NCBI GenBank assembly: GCA_024235695.1
Contig: JACKLX010000004.1
Span: forward strand, 212,252-276,251
Direction: 5' to 3'
DNA length: 64,000 nt
Source: Accumulibacter sp.
GTDB taxonomy: Bacteria > Pseudomonadota > Gammaproteobacteria > Burkholderiales > Rhodocyclaceae
The notes under the pieces were generated by a model, which did not search any database, was not told the DNA's origin, and worked only from the letters and a program-made list of their open reading frames with translations. Shown in pieces: positions 34,242-43,104 of this stretch; position 1 is the stretch's first letter, and every line of letters starts with the position of its first letter. The position numbers were made by a program, and so were the translations under genes.

Positions 34242-36731
34242 TCACTGGTTGGTGCGCACCAGCAGATCGGCGAACTCCGCCGCCGGCAGCGGCCGGCTGA
34301 AGTAGTAGCCCTGCATCTCCTCGCAACCGGCGTCGCGCAGGAATTCCATTTGTGCCGCCGTTTCAACGCCCTCGGCGATCACCGACAGGCCGAGGTTCTT
34401 GGCCATGCTGATGATCGTCCGGGCGATCGCCGAGTCGTCCTTGTCGCCGGGAACGCCGCGCACGAAGGACTGGTCGATCTTGAGGTTGTCGATCGGGAAA
34501 CGCTTGAGGTAGGACAGACTGGAGTAGCCGGTGCCGAAGTCGTCCAGCGTCATCAGCACGCCGGCCTCGCCGAATTCACGCATCATCGCCACCACCGAGT
34601 CGGCACTGTGCATCAGCATGCTCTCGGTGATCTCGAGTTCGAGGAAGCTGCGGGGGATGGCGTGGCGAGCGAGCAGGCCGACCACCTTTCTCGGCAGCGA
34701 AGCGCTGAACTGGCGGGCGGACAGGTTGACGGCGACGTGGACGCACGGCAAGCCACGGTCGATCCACTCGCGGATCTGGCTGCACGCGGCGTTGATCACC
34801 CATTCGCCGATCGGGTTGATCAGGCCGGTTTCCTCGGCCACCGGAATGAACTGTGCCGGCGGAATCAGGCCATCTTCCGGATGCTGCCAGCGCAGCAGGG
34901 CTTCGGCGCCGGTGATCCTTCCGCTGCGCAGATCGACTTGCGGCTGGTAGACCAGATGGAACTCGCCACGCGCGATCGCCCGGCGCAGGCCACCTTCCAG
35001 CTTGAGTTGCTCGAAGGAGCGCAGGTTCATTTCCTGCGAATAGAAGAGGTGCGAGCTGCTGCCGCGCTTCTTGGCACGCACCATGGCGACGTCGGCATTC
35101 TTCAGCAGCGTTTCGACGTTGCGGCCATCGGCGGGAAAGATGCTGATGCCGATACTCGCCGACAGCAGGATTTCGTGCCCCTCGAGGAAGAAGGGTTCAG
35201 CCAGCGAGGCCAGAACCTTCTTGGCGACGTGGCCGGCGTGTTCGCGGCGACTGATTTCGGGCAAGGCAACGACGAACTCGTCGCCGCCGAGTCTGGCGAC
35301 GATATCCTCCTCGCGCAGCGCCACCGACAGCCGCCGGGCCACCTCCTTGAGGATCGAGTCGGCCTGGGTATGGCCAAAGGAGTCGTTGATGTGCTTGAAG
35401 CGGTTCAGGTCGACAAACAGCAGCGCGCCATGGCTCCGTTTGCGCAGGGCAGCGCTCAGCGCCTGTTCGAGCAGCGAGTGGAAAAGGCTGCGATTGGCAA
35501 GTCCGGTCAACGCGTCGTAGTAGGCCAGATGGTGGATCGTCCGCTCGGCCTTCTTGCGCTCGCTGAGGTCGGAAAAAACGAAAAAGTGGTTGCGCAGCTT
35601 GCCGCCGGCGTCCCTGACAGATCCGATCGCCGTCGAGCCGGGGAACGTCTCGCCATTCTTGCGCCGGAACTGCAGCTCGCCACGCCACTCGCCGCCGCGC
35701 GCAATTTCATCGCAGATCAGCGGCCGCAGCCAGGCTTCGCCTGGCTGCCTGAAGAGCATCGCCGGTGACTGGCCGAGCACTTCATCTGCCTCGTAACCGG
35801 TGATGCTCGAGAACGCCAGATTGCTGGAAATGATTTTCTCTTCGGCGTCGGTGACCAGCACCGCCTCGTTGTTGCGTTCGAAAATCCTCGCGTCCAGTCG
35901 CAATCTCTCTTCCGCCGCGAGCTGATTCGACAGGTCGATGACGCTGCCGACGTAGCCGTCGCAGACACCGTTCTGGTCGACCGTTGCCAGCAGGGTGACG
36001 CTGGCCGAGAAGATTTCTCCCGACTTCTTCTTGCGGCGCACGGTGATCGCCCGCTCCTTGCCTTCAGCGCAATGACCGAACAATTCCTCATCATCCTCGG
36101 CATGCAACAGGCGGACGTGCCGGCCGATGACTTCGGCAGCGGCATAGCCGAACACCGCCTCGGCGCCCGGATTCCAGCCGGTGATGTGGCCGTCGAGGTC
36201 GATGGTGATCAGGGCATCGCGGACGAGATCGAGCAAACGCGCCTGTCGACCGATTTGCGCGGCGCTGGCAGTCAACGCTGCGGCACTCAGCTGTTGTCGG
36301 CGACGCGCCTGCAGCAGGCTGGTCAACAGCGCACCGAGGTCGGTGAAACGCCCCACCCCCTGCTCTTCGAAAGCCCCTTCGCTGGCCGCGGCACCCATGA
36401 AGCCCAGCGCTTGCCCGTCGCCAAGCAGCGGCAGCGCCAGATGCTCCAGACTCCTGCCGCCGACCACCGAGCGGCGGCGCACCACAGCGCCTCGCCTTGC
36501 CGCCTCGGCAAACAGCTCGCGCCAGATGCCACCGACGCCGGCCGCCTGCTCGGCCAGCACGAAGCGCGCGTGATCGCTGGCCAGCGCCTGCGCGATGACC
36601 GCCGCGACGGCGTCGCCGGAACTCTCGTCCTGGTGGTCCAGCAGTGCCGCATGAAGCTGCACCGCCAATTCGAAATCGGAAGGGACAAGGCCGTCGCGAG
36701 AACTGTCGGGGATCGCTTGCAGGGAATTCAT
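34242..36731 (-). CDS. PAS-GGDEF-EAL cyclic-di-GMP signalling protein
   Basis: This 829-residue protein has a GAF-like N-terminal region (about 20-150), two PAS domains (about 165-275 and 285-395), a GGDEF domain (about 400-565) and an EAL domain (about 575-825). GGDEF is intact (RLGGDEFVVAL), with an inhibitory RxxD five residues before it (REED). EAL is intact too (GAEALLRWQ, NLSARQF, DDFGTGYSSL). It could make or break c-di-GMP. No membrane segment is seen, so it probably senses a cytosolic or redox cue. It follows the HDOD gene by 11 bases, so the two are co-transcribed. Confidence 0.93.
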   Translation of the reverse strand: MNSLQAIPDSSRDGLVPSDFELAVQLHAALLDHQDESSGDAVAAVIAQALASDHARFVLAEQAAGVGGIWRELFAEAARRGAVVRRRSVVGGRSLEHLALPLLGDGQALGFMGAAASEGAFEEQGVGRFTDLGALLTSLLQARRRQQLSAAALTASAAQIGRQARLLDLVRDALITIDLDGHITGWNPGAEAVFGYAAAEVIGRHVRLLHAEDDEELFGHCAEGKERAITVRRKKKSGEIFSASVTLLATVDQNGVCDGYVGSVIDLSNQLAAEERLRLDARIFERNNEAVLVTDAEEKIISSNLAFSSITGYEADEVLGQSPAMLFRQPGEAWLRPLICDEIARGGEWRGELQFRRKNGETFPGSTAIGSVRDAGGKLRNHFFVFSDLSERKKAERTIHHLAYYDALTGLANRSLFHSLLEQALSAALRKRSHGALLFVDLNRFKHINDSFGHTQADSILKEVARRLSVALREEDIVARLGGDEFVVALPEISRREHAGHVAKKVLASLAEPFFLEGHEILLSASIGISIFPADGRNVETLLKNADVAMVRAKKRGSSSHLFYSQEMNLRSFEQLKLEGGLRRAIARGEFHLVYQPQVDLRSGRITGAEALLRWQHPEDGLIPPAQFIPVAEETGLINPIGEWVINAACSQIREWIDRGLPCVHVAVNLSARQFSASLPRKVVGLLARHAIPRSFLELEITESMLMHSADSVVAMMREFGEAGVLMTLDDFGTGYSSLSYLKRFPIDNLKIDQSFVRGVPGDKDDSAIARTIISMAKNLGLSVIAEGVETAAQMEFLRDAGCEEMQGYYFSRPLPAAEFADLLVRTNQ

Positions 36732-36742
36732 CGACGCAGGAG

Positions 36743-37948
36743 CTACCTTTCCGAGTTGATCCTGCTGGCCCAGTAAAAAGCAGCAATCTGCGCCCTGGCG
36801 TGAGCCGCCGGGCCGATCTCGAGACTGGCCAGCAGCGCCTGCGCCTGCGTGAAATCACTCGCCTCCCCGGCGAGGACCGCGGCCAGCAGCGTGCCAAGCG
36901 TGCCCTGACGCAAGGCCAGGGCCGCGGCGACATCCGGCGGCAGGGGCAGATCCGCGAGGATTTCGCTCATCGGCATCTTGAGCAGCGTGTCGAGCAGCGA
37001 AAAGATGCCGGTCATGAACGCCGCATCGCCGGTCTCCGCGGCATCGGCCGGCGACGCCAGGTTACCGGCCAGCAATTCCATCTGGCGACCGCGTTCGGCG
37101 GCCAGTTGCATCAGTGGATTCGGCTTGCTGGCGTGCGCCAGCTGGTCGGCATAGATCAGCAGCTGCAGCCAGCGCTGCAACTGCCTTCGTCCGAGCAGCG
37201 CGATCGCCTGATGAAAGCTGCTGATCCGCGTCTTGGCACCAACCGCGACCGAGTTGACCAGGCGCAACAGGTTATACGACAGCCGCGCCTCCTGGCGAAA
37301 GACCTCCTCGATCTGGCAACTGTCGGCATCCTGCAGGACCAGGCTCAACAGCTTGAGAACCTTCAGTCGCGGCAGGTCCGGCTCGCCAGCAGAGGTCGGG
37401 TCGATGATCGTGACGAAGCCGCTGTCAGTGAAATCAAAGTGCCTGGCGGCCAGCCACTCGAACAGGCCAAGCGATCCGACGCCGGTGGCGATCCTGCGGA
37501 AGCCGCCGCGATCCAACGCGCTCAGGTCGTCCGCCGAGAGCTCGTAGCGGGCCAGGGTCGCATCGACCTGCAGGTGGTCGAAAGCGGCGCGCGGGACGTC
37601 CTTGATGCGTCCGCCGTGGGCAAGCTGCAAGGCCAGATGGCGTCCCTTCCGGCGCCAGCCGGCGCACTCTTCGATCACCCGACCGTCGTCGAGAGCGGCT
37701 GCCGGCAGCACGAATATGGCTTGGTCGGTCTCGAATTTCTCGATAAACTCGCCTTCCGTCAGCCAGTTCGGTTCGATCGGCACGACCAGCGGCATCACGC
37801 TGGCGAGCGGCGCGGCACCGGCATCGACAAAGCAGCGAACCAGATCGTCGGCCTCGGCCGATTGCCGACCGGCGGTGCGCCAGTCCAGCGCAGCCCAGCT
37901 CTTGTCGGCGGCAAGAAGCGGGCGAAAGAAGGAATGGGGATCCGGCAT
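36743..37948 (-). CDS. EAL(degenerate)-HDOD signalling protein
   Basis: This 401-residue protein is of the YuxH type. The N-terminal about 190 residues are EAL-like in fold but lack the EAL motif (ALQLAHGGRIKD in its place), so no phosphodiesterase activity is expected. The HDOD domain spans about 195-390 (LKLLSLVLQDADSCQIEEVFRQEARLSYNLLRLVNS). Such proteins act as non-catalytic c-di-GMP or protein-interaction adaptors. It pairs with the adjacent full GGDEF-EAL protein, in the same operon. Confidence 0.85.
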   Translation of the reverse strand: MPDPHSFFRPLLAADKSWAALDWRTAGRQSAEADDLVRCFVDAGAAPLASVMPLVVPIEPNWLTEGEFIEKFETDQAIFVLPAAALDDGRVIEECAGWRRKGRHLALQLAHGGRIKDVPRAAFDHLQVDATLARYELSADDLSALDRGGFRRIATGVGSLGLFEWLAARHFDFTDSGFVTIIDPTSAGEPDLPRLKVLKLLSLVLQDADSCQIEEVFRQEARLSYNLLRLVNSVAVGAKTRISSFHQAIALLGRRQLQRWLQLLIYADQLAHASKPNPLMQLAAERGRQMELLAGNLASPADAAETGDAAFMTGIFSLLDTLLKMPMSEILADLPLPPDVAAALALRQGTLGTLLAAVLAGEASDFTQAQALLASLEIGPAAHARAQIAAFYWASRINSER

Positions 37949-38084
37949 GGTCGTGGTTTTCTCTTGCGGGTCGAGGTCCTGTCATGCGGACCTGGCCGGC
38001 GCTGTTCGCAGTCAAGTGTCCATGTTAATACGACAATCCCGGCACCCGGACCGCGAATCATCACTTTCGAGGAAAGATAACGGC

Positions 38085-38918
38085 ATGGCACGCGCTTTCT
38101 TTAGCTGGCAGCGTCTGGCAACGACGCTGCTAATGCTGCTGGCACTGTTTTCGTCATCGATCGAGGCGCGCGACTTGCGCCTGGCGACCACCACCAGTAC
38201 CGACAACTCCGGCCTGCTGCGCGCCATCCTGCCGCAATTCGAGCAGGCGCGAGGGATCAAGGTGCAGGTGATCTCGGTCGGCACCGGCAAGGCGCTGAAA
38301 CTCGCCGAGAACGGCGATGTCGATGTCGTCCTGGTCCATGCCCGCAGCGCGGAGGATGCGTTCGTCACCGCCGGGCACGGCATCAACCGCCGCGACGTGA
38401 TGTACAACGACTTCGTGCTGGTCGGTCCGCCGAGCGACCCGGCGGCGATCCGCGGCGGCAGCGACGTACTGCAGGCGATGCGGCGGATTGCCGGCAGCGG
38501 CACGCGCTTCGTCTCGCGCGGCGACGATTCGGGAACCGAACAGATGGAAAGGAGCTACTGGCGCCAGCTGGGGATTACCACTGCCGGTGAACCGTGGCAC
38601 GTTGCCGCCGGCCTCGGGATGGGTGAGGTACTGACCATGGCCGGCGAAATGCAGGCGTACACGCTCGCGGATCGTGCGACTTTCGCCACCTACCGGGCCA
38701 GGACAGGTCTGGAAATCCTGCTCCAGGGCGACCGCCGGATGTTCAATCCGTACGGCGTCATCGCCGTCAACCCGAAAAAATACCCGGAGATCAATTTTTC
38801 CGACGCCATGGCACTGATCGAGTGGTTGACCAGCCCGGACGGACGCGCGGCGATCAAGGCCTTCCGGCCCCAGGGTGAGCAGTTGTTCTTCGTCGCCGCC
38901 GACCGCCGCGGCAGCTAG
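38085..38918 (+). CDS. tupA: Tungstate ABC transporter binding protein TupA
   Basis: This 277-residue exported protein has a signal peptide (ATTLLMLLALFSSSIEA) and the TupA start LRLATTTSTDNSGLL (TTTSTDNSG oxyanion-binding loop), then SVGTGKALKLAENGDVDVVLVHA and RGDDSGTEQME. TupA binds tungstate with high affinity for tungsten-dependent enzymes. GAGGAAAG precedes the ATG. The first of three genes, with tupB 11 bases later. Confidence 0.9.
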   Translation: MARAFFSWQRLATTLLMLLALFSSSIEARDLRLATTTSTDNSGLLRAILPQFEQARGIKVQVISVGTGKALKLAENGDVDVVLVHARSAEDAFVTAGHGINRRDVMYNDFVLVGPPSDPAAIRGGSDVLQAMRRIAGSGTRFVSRGDDSGTEQMERSYWRQLGITTAGEPWHVAAGLGMGEVLTMAGEMQAYTLADRATFATYRARTGLEILLQGDRRMFNPYGVIAVNPKKYPEINFSDAMALIEWLTSPDGRAAIKAFRPQGEQLFFVAADRRGS

Positions 38919-38929
38919 CGGACGCCCCT

Positions 38930-39622
38930 TTGAGCCTGCTCGACGCCACGCAAGCGGCGCTACGGCTCCTGCTGTCCGGTGATCCGGACCTCTGGGGCAT
39001 CGTCGGGGTATCGCTGTCGGTAACGCTGCGCGCCATGCTGATCGCCATGCCGGTCGGAATCTCGCTCGGCTACCTGCTGGCGACACTGCGTTTCCCCGGT
39101 CGGCGGCCACTGATCGTCATCGTCCAGGGCCTGCTGGCGTCGCCGACGGTGGTCGTCGGGCTGCTGCTCTATCTGCTGCTCTCCCGCCAGGGCGTCTTCG
39201 GCCAGTTGCAGCTGCTGTTCAGCCAGACGGCGATGGTCATCGGCCAGGTGGTGATTGCCCTGCCGGTACTGATCGCCTTCTCGCTCTCGGCGATCCAGGG
39301 TGCCGACCCGCGCGCGCGCGAGACCGCCGTGGCGCTTGGCGCGTCGCCGCCGCGCGTCGCCTGGACGATGCTCGTCGAAGTGCGCTTCGCGCTGATGGCG
39401 GCGGTCTGCAACGCCTTCGGGCGCGTCGTCTCGGAAATCGGTTGCTCGCTGATGGTCGGCGGCAACATAGCCGGCGTGACGCGCAACATCCCGACGGCGA
39501 TCGCTCTGGAAACGAGCAAGGGCGACTTCGCGCAGGGCATCGCCCTGGGGATCGTGCTGATGGTCGTCGCACTCGGCATCAATACCGCTTTCGCCTTCTT
39601 TCAGGGGGAATCACAGCGTTGA
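38930..39622 (+). CDS. tupB: Tungstate ABC transporter permease TupB
   Basis: This 230-residue permease has about five membrane spans. The EAA loop is in RETAVALGASPPRVAWTMLVEVRFALMAAV (near residues 125-155). It starts with TTG, 11 bases after tupA, and ends overlapping tupC by four bases (TTGA). Family and position fit TupB. Confidence 0.9.
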   Translation: MSLLDATQAALRLLLSGDPDLWGIVGVSLSVTLRAMLIAMPVGISLGYLLATLRFPGRRPLIVIVQGLLASPTVVVGLLLYLLLSRQGVFGQLQLLFSQTAMVIGQVVIALPVLIAFSLSAIQGADPRARETAVALGASPPRVAWTMLVEVRFALMAAVCNAFGRVVSEIGCSLMVGGNIAGVTRNIPTAIALETSKGDFAQGIALGIVLMVVALGINTAFAFFQGESQR

Positions 39623-40284
39623 GCACGCTGACGGTAAACACCTTGCGCAAGTCGTTCGGACAACGGCGCCTGCTGTCTATCGAGACGCTGAGCCTGGTCG
39701 CCGGCAAGAGCTACGCGTTGACCGGCGAGAACGGCAGCGGCAAGTCCACGCTGTTGCGCATCCTGGCCGGCATCGAAGCGCCGGATAGCGGTCGCGGCCA
39801 CTACGGCGCCGCAAGCTTCGACTGGCAGCCCTACCCCGACAGCCTGCGCCGCGAGGTGATCTACGTCCACCAACAGCCCTACCTGTTTCATACCAGCGTC
39901 GCCGACAACATCGCCTACGGACTGCGCGCCCGCGGCGTCGGCCCTGGTCAGCGCGAACGCCTGATCGCCGCCGCCATCGCCTGGGCGCGCCTCGAGCGTC
40001 TGCTGACGACACCGCCGCAGAAGCTGTCCGGCGGTGAGCGCCAGCGCGTCGCACTGGCGCGCGCCTGGGTGCTGTCGCCGAAGGTGCTGCTGCTCGACGA
40101 GCCGACGGCCAACCTCGACGCCGAATCGCGGCAGCAGACGATCGACCTGCTGCAGGGCCTGTGTGCGCCGCAATGCACGACCGTCGTCGCCTGTCATGAT
40201 CGCGACCTCATCGCCATGCCGGGAATGCAGCGCCTGCACCTGGTCGGTGGCCGAATCGAGCAGCCGAGCACGGCTGCCGAGTGA
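39619..40284 (+). CDS. tupC: Tungstate ABC transporter ATPase TupC
   Basis: This 221-residue ATPase has Walker A GENGSGKST, Q-loop VHQQPYLF, signature LSGGERQRV, Walker B VLLLDEPTANLD and switch histidine in VACHDRD. Start TTG overlaps the tupB stop (TTGA) with GGGGGA upstream; the longer open frame upstream is inside tupB. Lacks the C-terminal regulatory domain of molybdate ATPases (ModC), in line with TupC. Confidence 0.9.
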   Translation: MSTLTVNTLRKSFGQRRLLSIETLSLVAGKSYALTGENGSGKSTLLRILAGIEAPDSGRGHYGAASFDWQPYPDSLRREVIYVHQQPYLFHTSVADNIAYGLRARGVGPGQRERLIAAAIAWARLERLLTTPPQKLSGGERQRVALARAWVLSPKVLLLDEPTANLDAESRQQTIDLLQGLCAPQCTTVVACHDRDLIAMPGMQRLHLVGGRIEQPSTAAE

Positions 40285-40379
40285 AGCAAGCGGCCGCTCG
40301 CGGGGCGCGACGCCTTGCCCGCGCCGGTCCGGCAAACCCTGACCCGCGCCACCGCATGCCCAGGCGCGATCGACGGTCC

Positions 40380-40396
40380 TGTCGGAATACTTTACA
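40380..40396 (+). promoter_or_regulatory. 17-bp upstream element, copy 2
   Basis: TGTCGGAATACTTTACA matches 15 of 17 bases with the element at 24276-24292. It ends 86 bases before the -24 element, 34 bases further than in copy 1. Confidence 0.7.
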
Positions 40397-40482
40397 CAGG
40401 CGCCCTGAGAGGCCGCCGGACAAGGCCAGAGCTTGCCCCCAAGGCACTGCTTTAACGCCGCTCCGAGCGGCCCTCAAGAAAA

Positions 40483-40498
40483 TGGCACAGTTCGTGCT
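40483..40498 (+). promoter_or_regulatory. Sigma-54 promoter of PEP-CTERM gene 2
   Basis: TGGCACAGTTCGTGCT has GG and GC exactly ten bases apart, with the TGGCAC -24 block. Start of transcription is expected near 40509. Confidence 0.7.
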
Positions 40499-40603
40499 CC
40501 AATGCTCCTCCGAAGCCTGGACGTGAATGGACAGTGGCAAGCGCCCGCTTCTCCCCCGACGAATGTCGGCCGATGTGAAAAACACTTGTAGGAGAAAGCC
40601 GCC

Positions 40604-41608
40604 ATGAAGACATTCACCAGAACGCAACTGGCATCTTGCCTGAGCGCCGCTGCCCTGTTCGCGGGCGTGCACGGAAATGCGCAGGCCTTGACCCTGGGGG
40701 TCGATTTTGCGGCCAGCTACACCGCTGCCAGCCTCGGCTCGATCGCCGGGCTGCCGACTCCCTATGGCGGGCTGACGCTGAAAGCCGGTGCGCCGAATAC
40801 GCTGCTCATCGGTGGCGCGGCGAACACTGATCCGGGCCTGATTTACGAGCTTGGCGTCACCCGCGACGCCGGCAATCACATCACCGGCTTCAGCAGCGCC
40901 CCGACGCCGTTGGGCACCGTCGGCACGTATAACGACGGTGGCGTTACCTATGGTCCGGCCGGCGTCCTGTTCACTTCGCAATGGCCGGTCAACAAGCTGG
41001 GGCAAACCAAACCGGGCAGTACCGCCGAGGACAAGGTGATTGATCTCGCCGCGCTGGGCGTCGCCGACTCGCACTCGGCAGTCAACTTCGTCCCCGCCGG
41101 CTTCGCCGGTGCTGGCCGGATGAAACTGGTGTCGTGGGCCGGTGGTGAATGGTACGACGCGACCTTCAGCCCCGATGGTTTCGGCACTTTCGACATCAGC
41201 GCCGTCACCCAGATCGATCTCGATCCGGTGGCCGGTGGCGTTCAGTCGCTACCGGGTGGTCCCGAAGGCTTCGTCTATATCGCCGCCGGCAACGCCGGCT
41301 TCACGGTCAACAGCCTGCTGGTTTCCGAGTACAGCGCCGGCAACGTCGCCGCGTACGATCTCGACGCGAATGGCGATCCCCTGCTCGGCACACGCCGGGA
41401 CTTCATCACCGGGCTTGTCGGCGCCGAGGGCGCGGCGATCGATCCACTCACCGGTGACTTCCTCTTTTCGACCTTCGGCGGCGCCAATGAGCTTGTCGTC
41501 GTAAAAGGCTTCAAGGTCCCGGTCGGAGTAGCCGAGCCAACCACCCTGGCGCTGCTCGGTCTTGCGCTGGCCGGACTCGGTTTCGGCCGCCGCCAGCGCA
41601 GCAGCTGA
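40604..41608 (+). CDS. PEP-CTERM sorting-domain protein 2
   Basis: This 334-residue exported protein has a signal peptide (RTQLASCLSAAALFAGVHGNAQA) and a C-terminal PEP-CTERM signal (VAEPTTLALLGLALAGLGFGRRQRSS; the box is A-E-P here). The middle is a beta-rich domain with propeller-like blocks (GGPEGFVYIAAGNAGF, EGAAIDPLTGDFLFSTFGG). Function unknown; probably a matrix or surface protein processed by exosortase. GGAGAAAG lies before the ATG, and it has a sigma-54 promoter with the same upstream element as the other PEP-CTERM gene. Confidence 0.9.
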   Translation: MKTFTRTQLASCLSAAALFAGVHGNAQALTLGVDFAASYTAASLGSIAGLPTPYGGLTLKAGAPNTLLIGGAANTDPGLIYELGVTRDAGNHITGFSSAPTPLGTVGTYNDGGVTYGPAGVLFTSQWPVNKLGQTKPGSTAEDKVIDLAALGVADSHSAVNFVPAGFAGAGRMKLVSWAGGEWYDATFSPDGFGTFDISAVTQIDLDPVAGGVQSLPGGPEGFVYIAAGNAGFTVNSLLVSEYSAGNVAAYDLDANGDPLLGTRRDFITGLVGAEGAAIDPLTGDFLFSTFGGANELVVVKGFKVPVGVAEPTTLALLGLALAGLGFGRRQRSS

Positions 41609-41630
41609 ATCGACCGCTCGAGGTGGACCC

Positions 41631-41658
41631 AGACCCCGCCCCTGCGGGGTCTTTCCTT
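41631..41658 (+). terminator. Rho-independent terminator of PEP-CTERM gene 2
   Basis: AGACCCCGC, loop CCCT, GCGGGGTCT form a perfect 9-bp stem, then TTCCTT. It is 22 bases after the stop codon. Confidence 0.75.
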
Positions 41659-41744
41659 GCTCGCCCGCCCCTGCGGGGTCTTTCCTTGCTCGCCCGCTGC
41701 CGCTGCGGGGTCTTTCCTTGCTCGCCCGCTGCCGCTGCGGTAGT
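41642..41744. repeat. Tandem repeat of the terminator 3' arm
   Basis: CTGCGGGGTCTTTCCTTGCT plus CGCCCG recurs at 41642, 41671 and 41703, with a partial fourth copy at 41735. The spacing is 29, 32 and 32 bases. Only one matching 5' arm exists, so alternative pairings with the single 5' arm are possible. It sits between convergent genes (PEP-CTERM gene 2 and truB). Confidence 0.85.
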
Positions 41745-41827
41745 GTCGAATCGTCTTGACTTCGCCCGAAGCGCCTGGCAGGGCTGCGCTGGTCAGCCGG
41801 CGCGATTGCCGCTGACCAGCGGAAGGC

Positions 41828-42721
41828 TCAAAGCAAAGCGACGACGCGGCGCGGCCGCAGACTGCCCTGATCGTCGCGCTCGCCGACCCCCAGCAGGCGG
41901 GCCCCACCGTAAACGCGGCATTTCCCCGGCAGCCCGCTGCTGCTCACCGGATTGCCGTGCACAAAGCGCAGCGCCTCGACGGCCTCCAGATGGACCGCCG
42001 GCATGCTCTGCAGCAAGCTGTCGGGGGCCAGCAGCCAGCGCTCGCGATCGTCGTCGGCGAGCGCTGCCAACTGCTCCAGGGTCGCCGCATCGGCGATTCG
42101 CAGGGCACCGACGCCGAGGCGTCGCAGCGCACTCAGATGCGCCCCGCAACCGAGCGCGGCGCCCAGATCCTCGGCCAGACTGCGGACGTAGGTGCCCTTG
42201 CTGCAGGTCACCCGCAAGCGGCAGCGATCGGCCGAGAAATCGAGCAGACACAACTCATGGATGGTCACCTCGCGCGCTGCGCGCTCGACTTCGAGGCCCT
42301 CGCGAGCCAGCTCGTAGAGCGGCCGGCCGTCCCTTTTCAAAGCCGAGTACATCGGTGGCGTCTGGCGGATGGCGCCGCGAAAGCGCGCCAGCGCCGCCTC
42401 GAGTTCCAGCCGCCCGAAGGCGACCGGGCGCCGCTCGACGACAACGCCGTCGGCATCACCGCTAGCGGTACGAATACCGAACTGCAGTTCCGTCTCGTAG
42501 GTCTTGTCGGCGGCCAGCAGATCGGCGGCAAACTTGGTCGCCTCGCCGAAGCAGAGTGGCAGGAGGCCGCTGGCCAGTGGATCGAGGGTGCCCGTGTGGC
42601 CCGCCTTGGCGGCCGAGAAAAGGCGGCGCGCCGCCTGCAGCGCCGAATTGGACGTCATCCCGGTCGGTTTGTCGAGGAGCAGGACGCCGTCGACCCGCCG
42701 CCATGCCTTCCTGACGCTCAA
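41828..42721 (-). CDS. truB: tRNA pseudouridine(55) synthase TruB
   Basis: This 297-residue enzyme makes pseudouridine 55 in the T-loop of tRNA. Motifs are GVLLLDKPTGMTSN, the catalytic aspartate in GHTGTLDPLASG and CSKGTYVRSLAEDLG. The TTG at 42721 overlaps the rbfA stop (TTGA) and gives the usual length; an ATG at 42704 is in another frame. Last gene of the rimP-nusA-infB-rbfA-truB operon. Confidence 0.95.
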   Translation of the reverse strand: MSVRKAWRRVDGVLLLDKPTGMTSNSALQAARRLFSAAKAGHTGTLDPLASGLLPLCFGEATKFAADLLAADKTYETELQFGIRTASGDADGVVVERRPVAFGRLELEAALARFRGAIRQTPPMYSALKRDGRPLYELAREGLEVERAAREVTIHELCLLDFSADRCRLRVTCSKGTYVRSLAEDLGAALGCGAHLSALRRLGVGALRIADAATLEQLAALADDDRERWLLAPDSLLQSMPAVHLEAVEALRFVHGNPVSSSGLPGKCRVYGGARLLGVGERDDQGSLRPRRVVALL

Positions 42722-43104
42722 GCCTGCTCGGGTGGATCGGTCCGATCCGAGATCGCCACCGCTTCGCCGATCAGCTTCGACAGCTGTGCGCCACGCTCCA
42801 GCGACTGGTCGAAGATGAAATGCAGTTGTGGCGTGGTGTGGATGCTGATCCGCTTGCCTAGCTCGCTGCGCAGGAAACCCGACGCCTTGTGCAGACCCGC
42901 CTGGATCACTTCCAGGCTCTCGCTGCCGGCCAGGCTGCTGAAGTAGATCTTGGCGTGCGCGTAGTCGGCGCTGATCTGCACGTCGGTCAGGCTGATCATG
43001 CCGACGCGCGGGTCGCGCAGCTCGCACCGGATCACTTCGGCGAGTTCACGGCGGATCTGCTCGCAGATCCGGTCGCGGCGAAAAACTCCCTTGCTGGCAG
43101 GCAC
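42718..43104 (-). CDS. rbfA: Ribosome-binding factor A
   Basis: This 128-residue KH-fold protein for 16S rRNA 5'-end maturation of the 30S subunit contains DRICEQIRRELAEVIRCELRDPRVGMISLTDVQISADYAHAKIYFS and IHTTPQLHFIFDQSLERG, both typical. It begins immediately after infB ends (no gap). C-terminus is short. Confidence 0.96.
   Translation of the reverse strand: MPASKGVFRRDRICEQIRRELAEVIRCELRDPRVGMISLTDVQISADYAHAKIYFSSLAGSESLEVIQAGLHKASGFLRSELGKRISIHTTPQLHFIFDQSLERGAQLSKLIGEAVAISDRTDPPEQA

Larger units (their letters stand above)
40285..40603. other. Intergenic region with PEP-CTERM promoter elements (second copy)
   Basis: This 319-base region holds a 17-bp element (40380-40396) and a sigma-54 promoter (40483-40498), followed by a leader of about 95 bases with GGAGAAAG before the next start. 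No other gene is seen. Confidence 0.7.

Noticed and set aside
41642-41744. Possible CRISPR array
   Set aside because: Units of 29-32 bases are directly adjacent with no unique spacers; they derive from a terminator arm.
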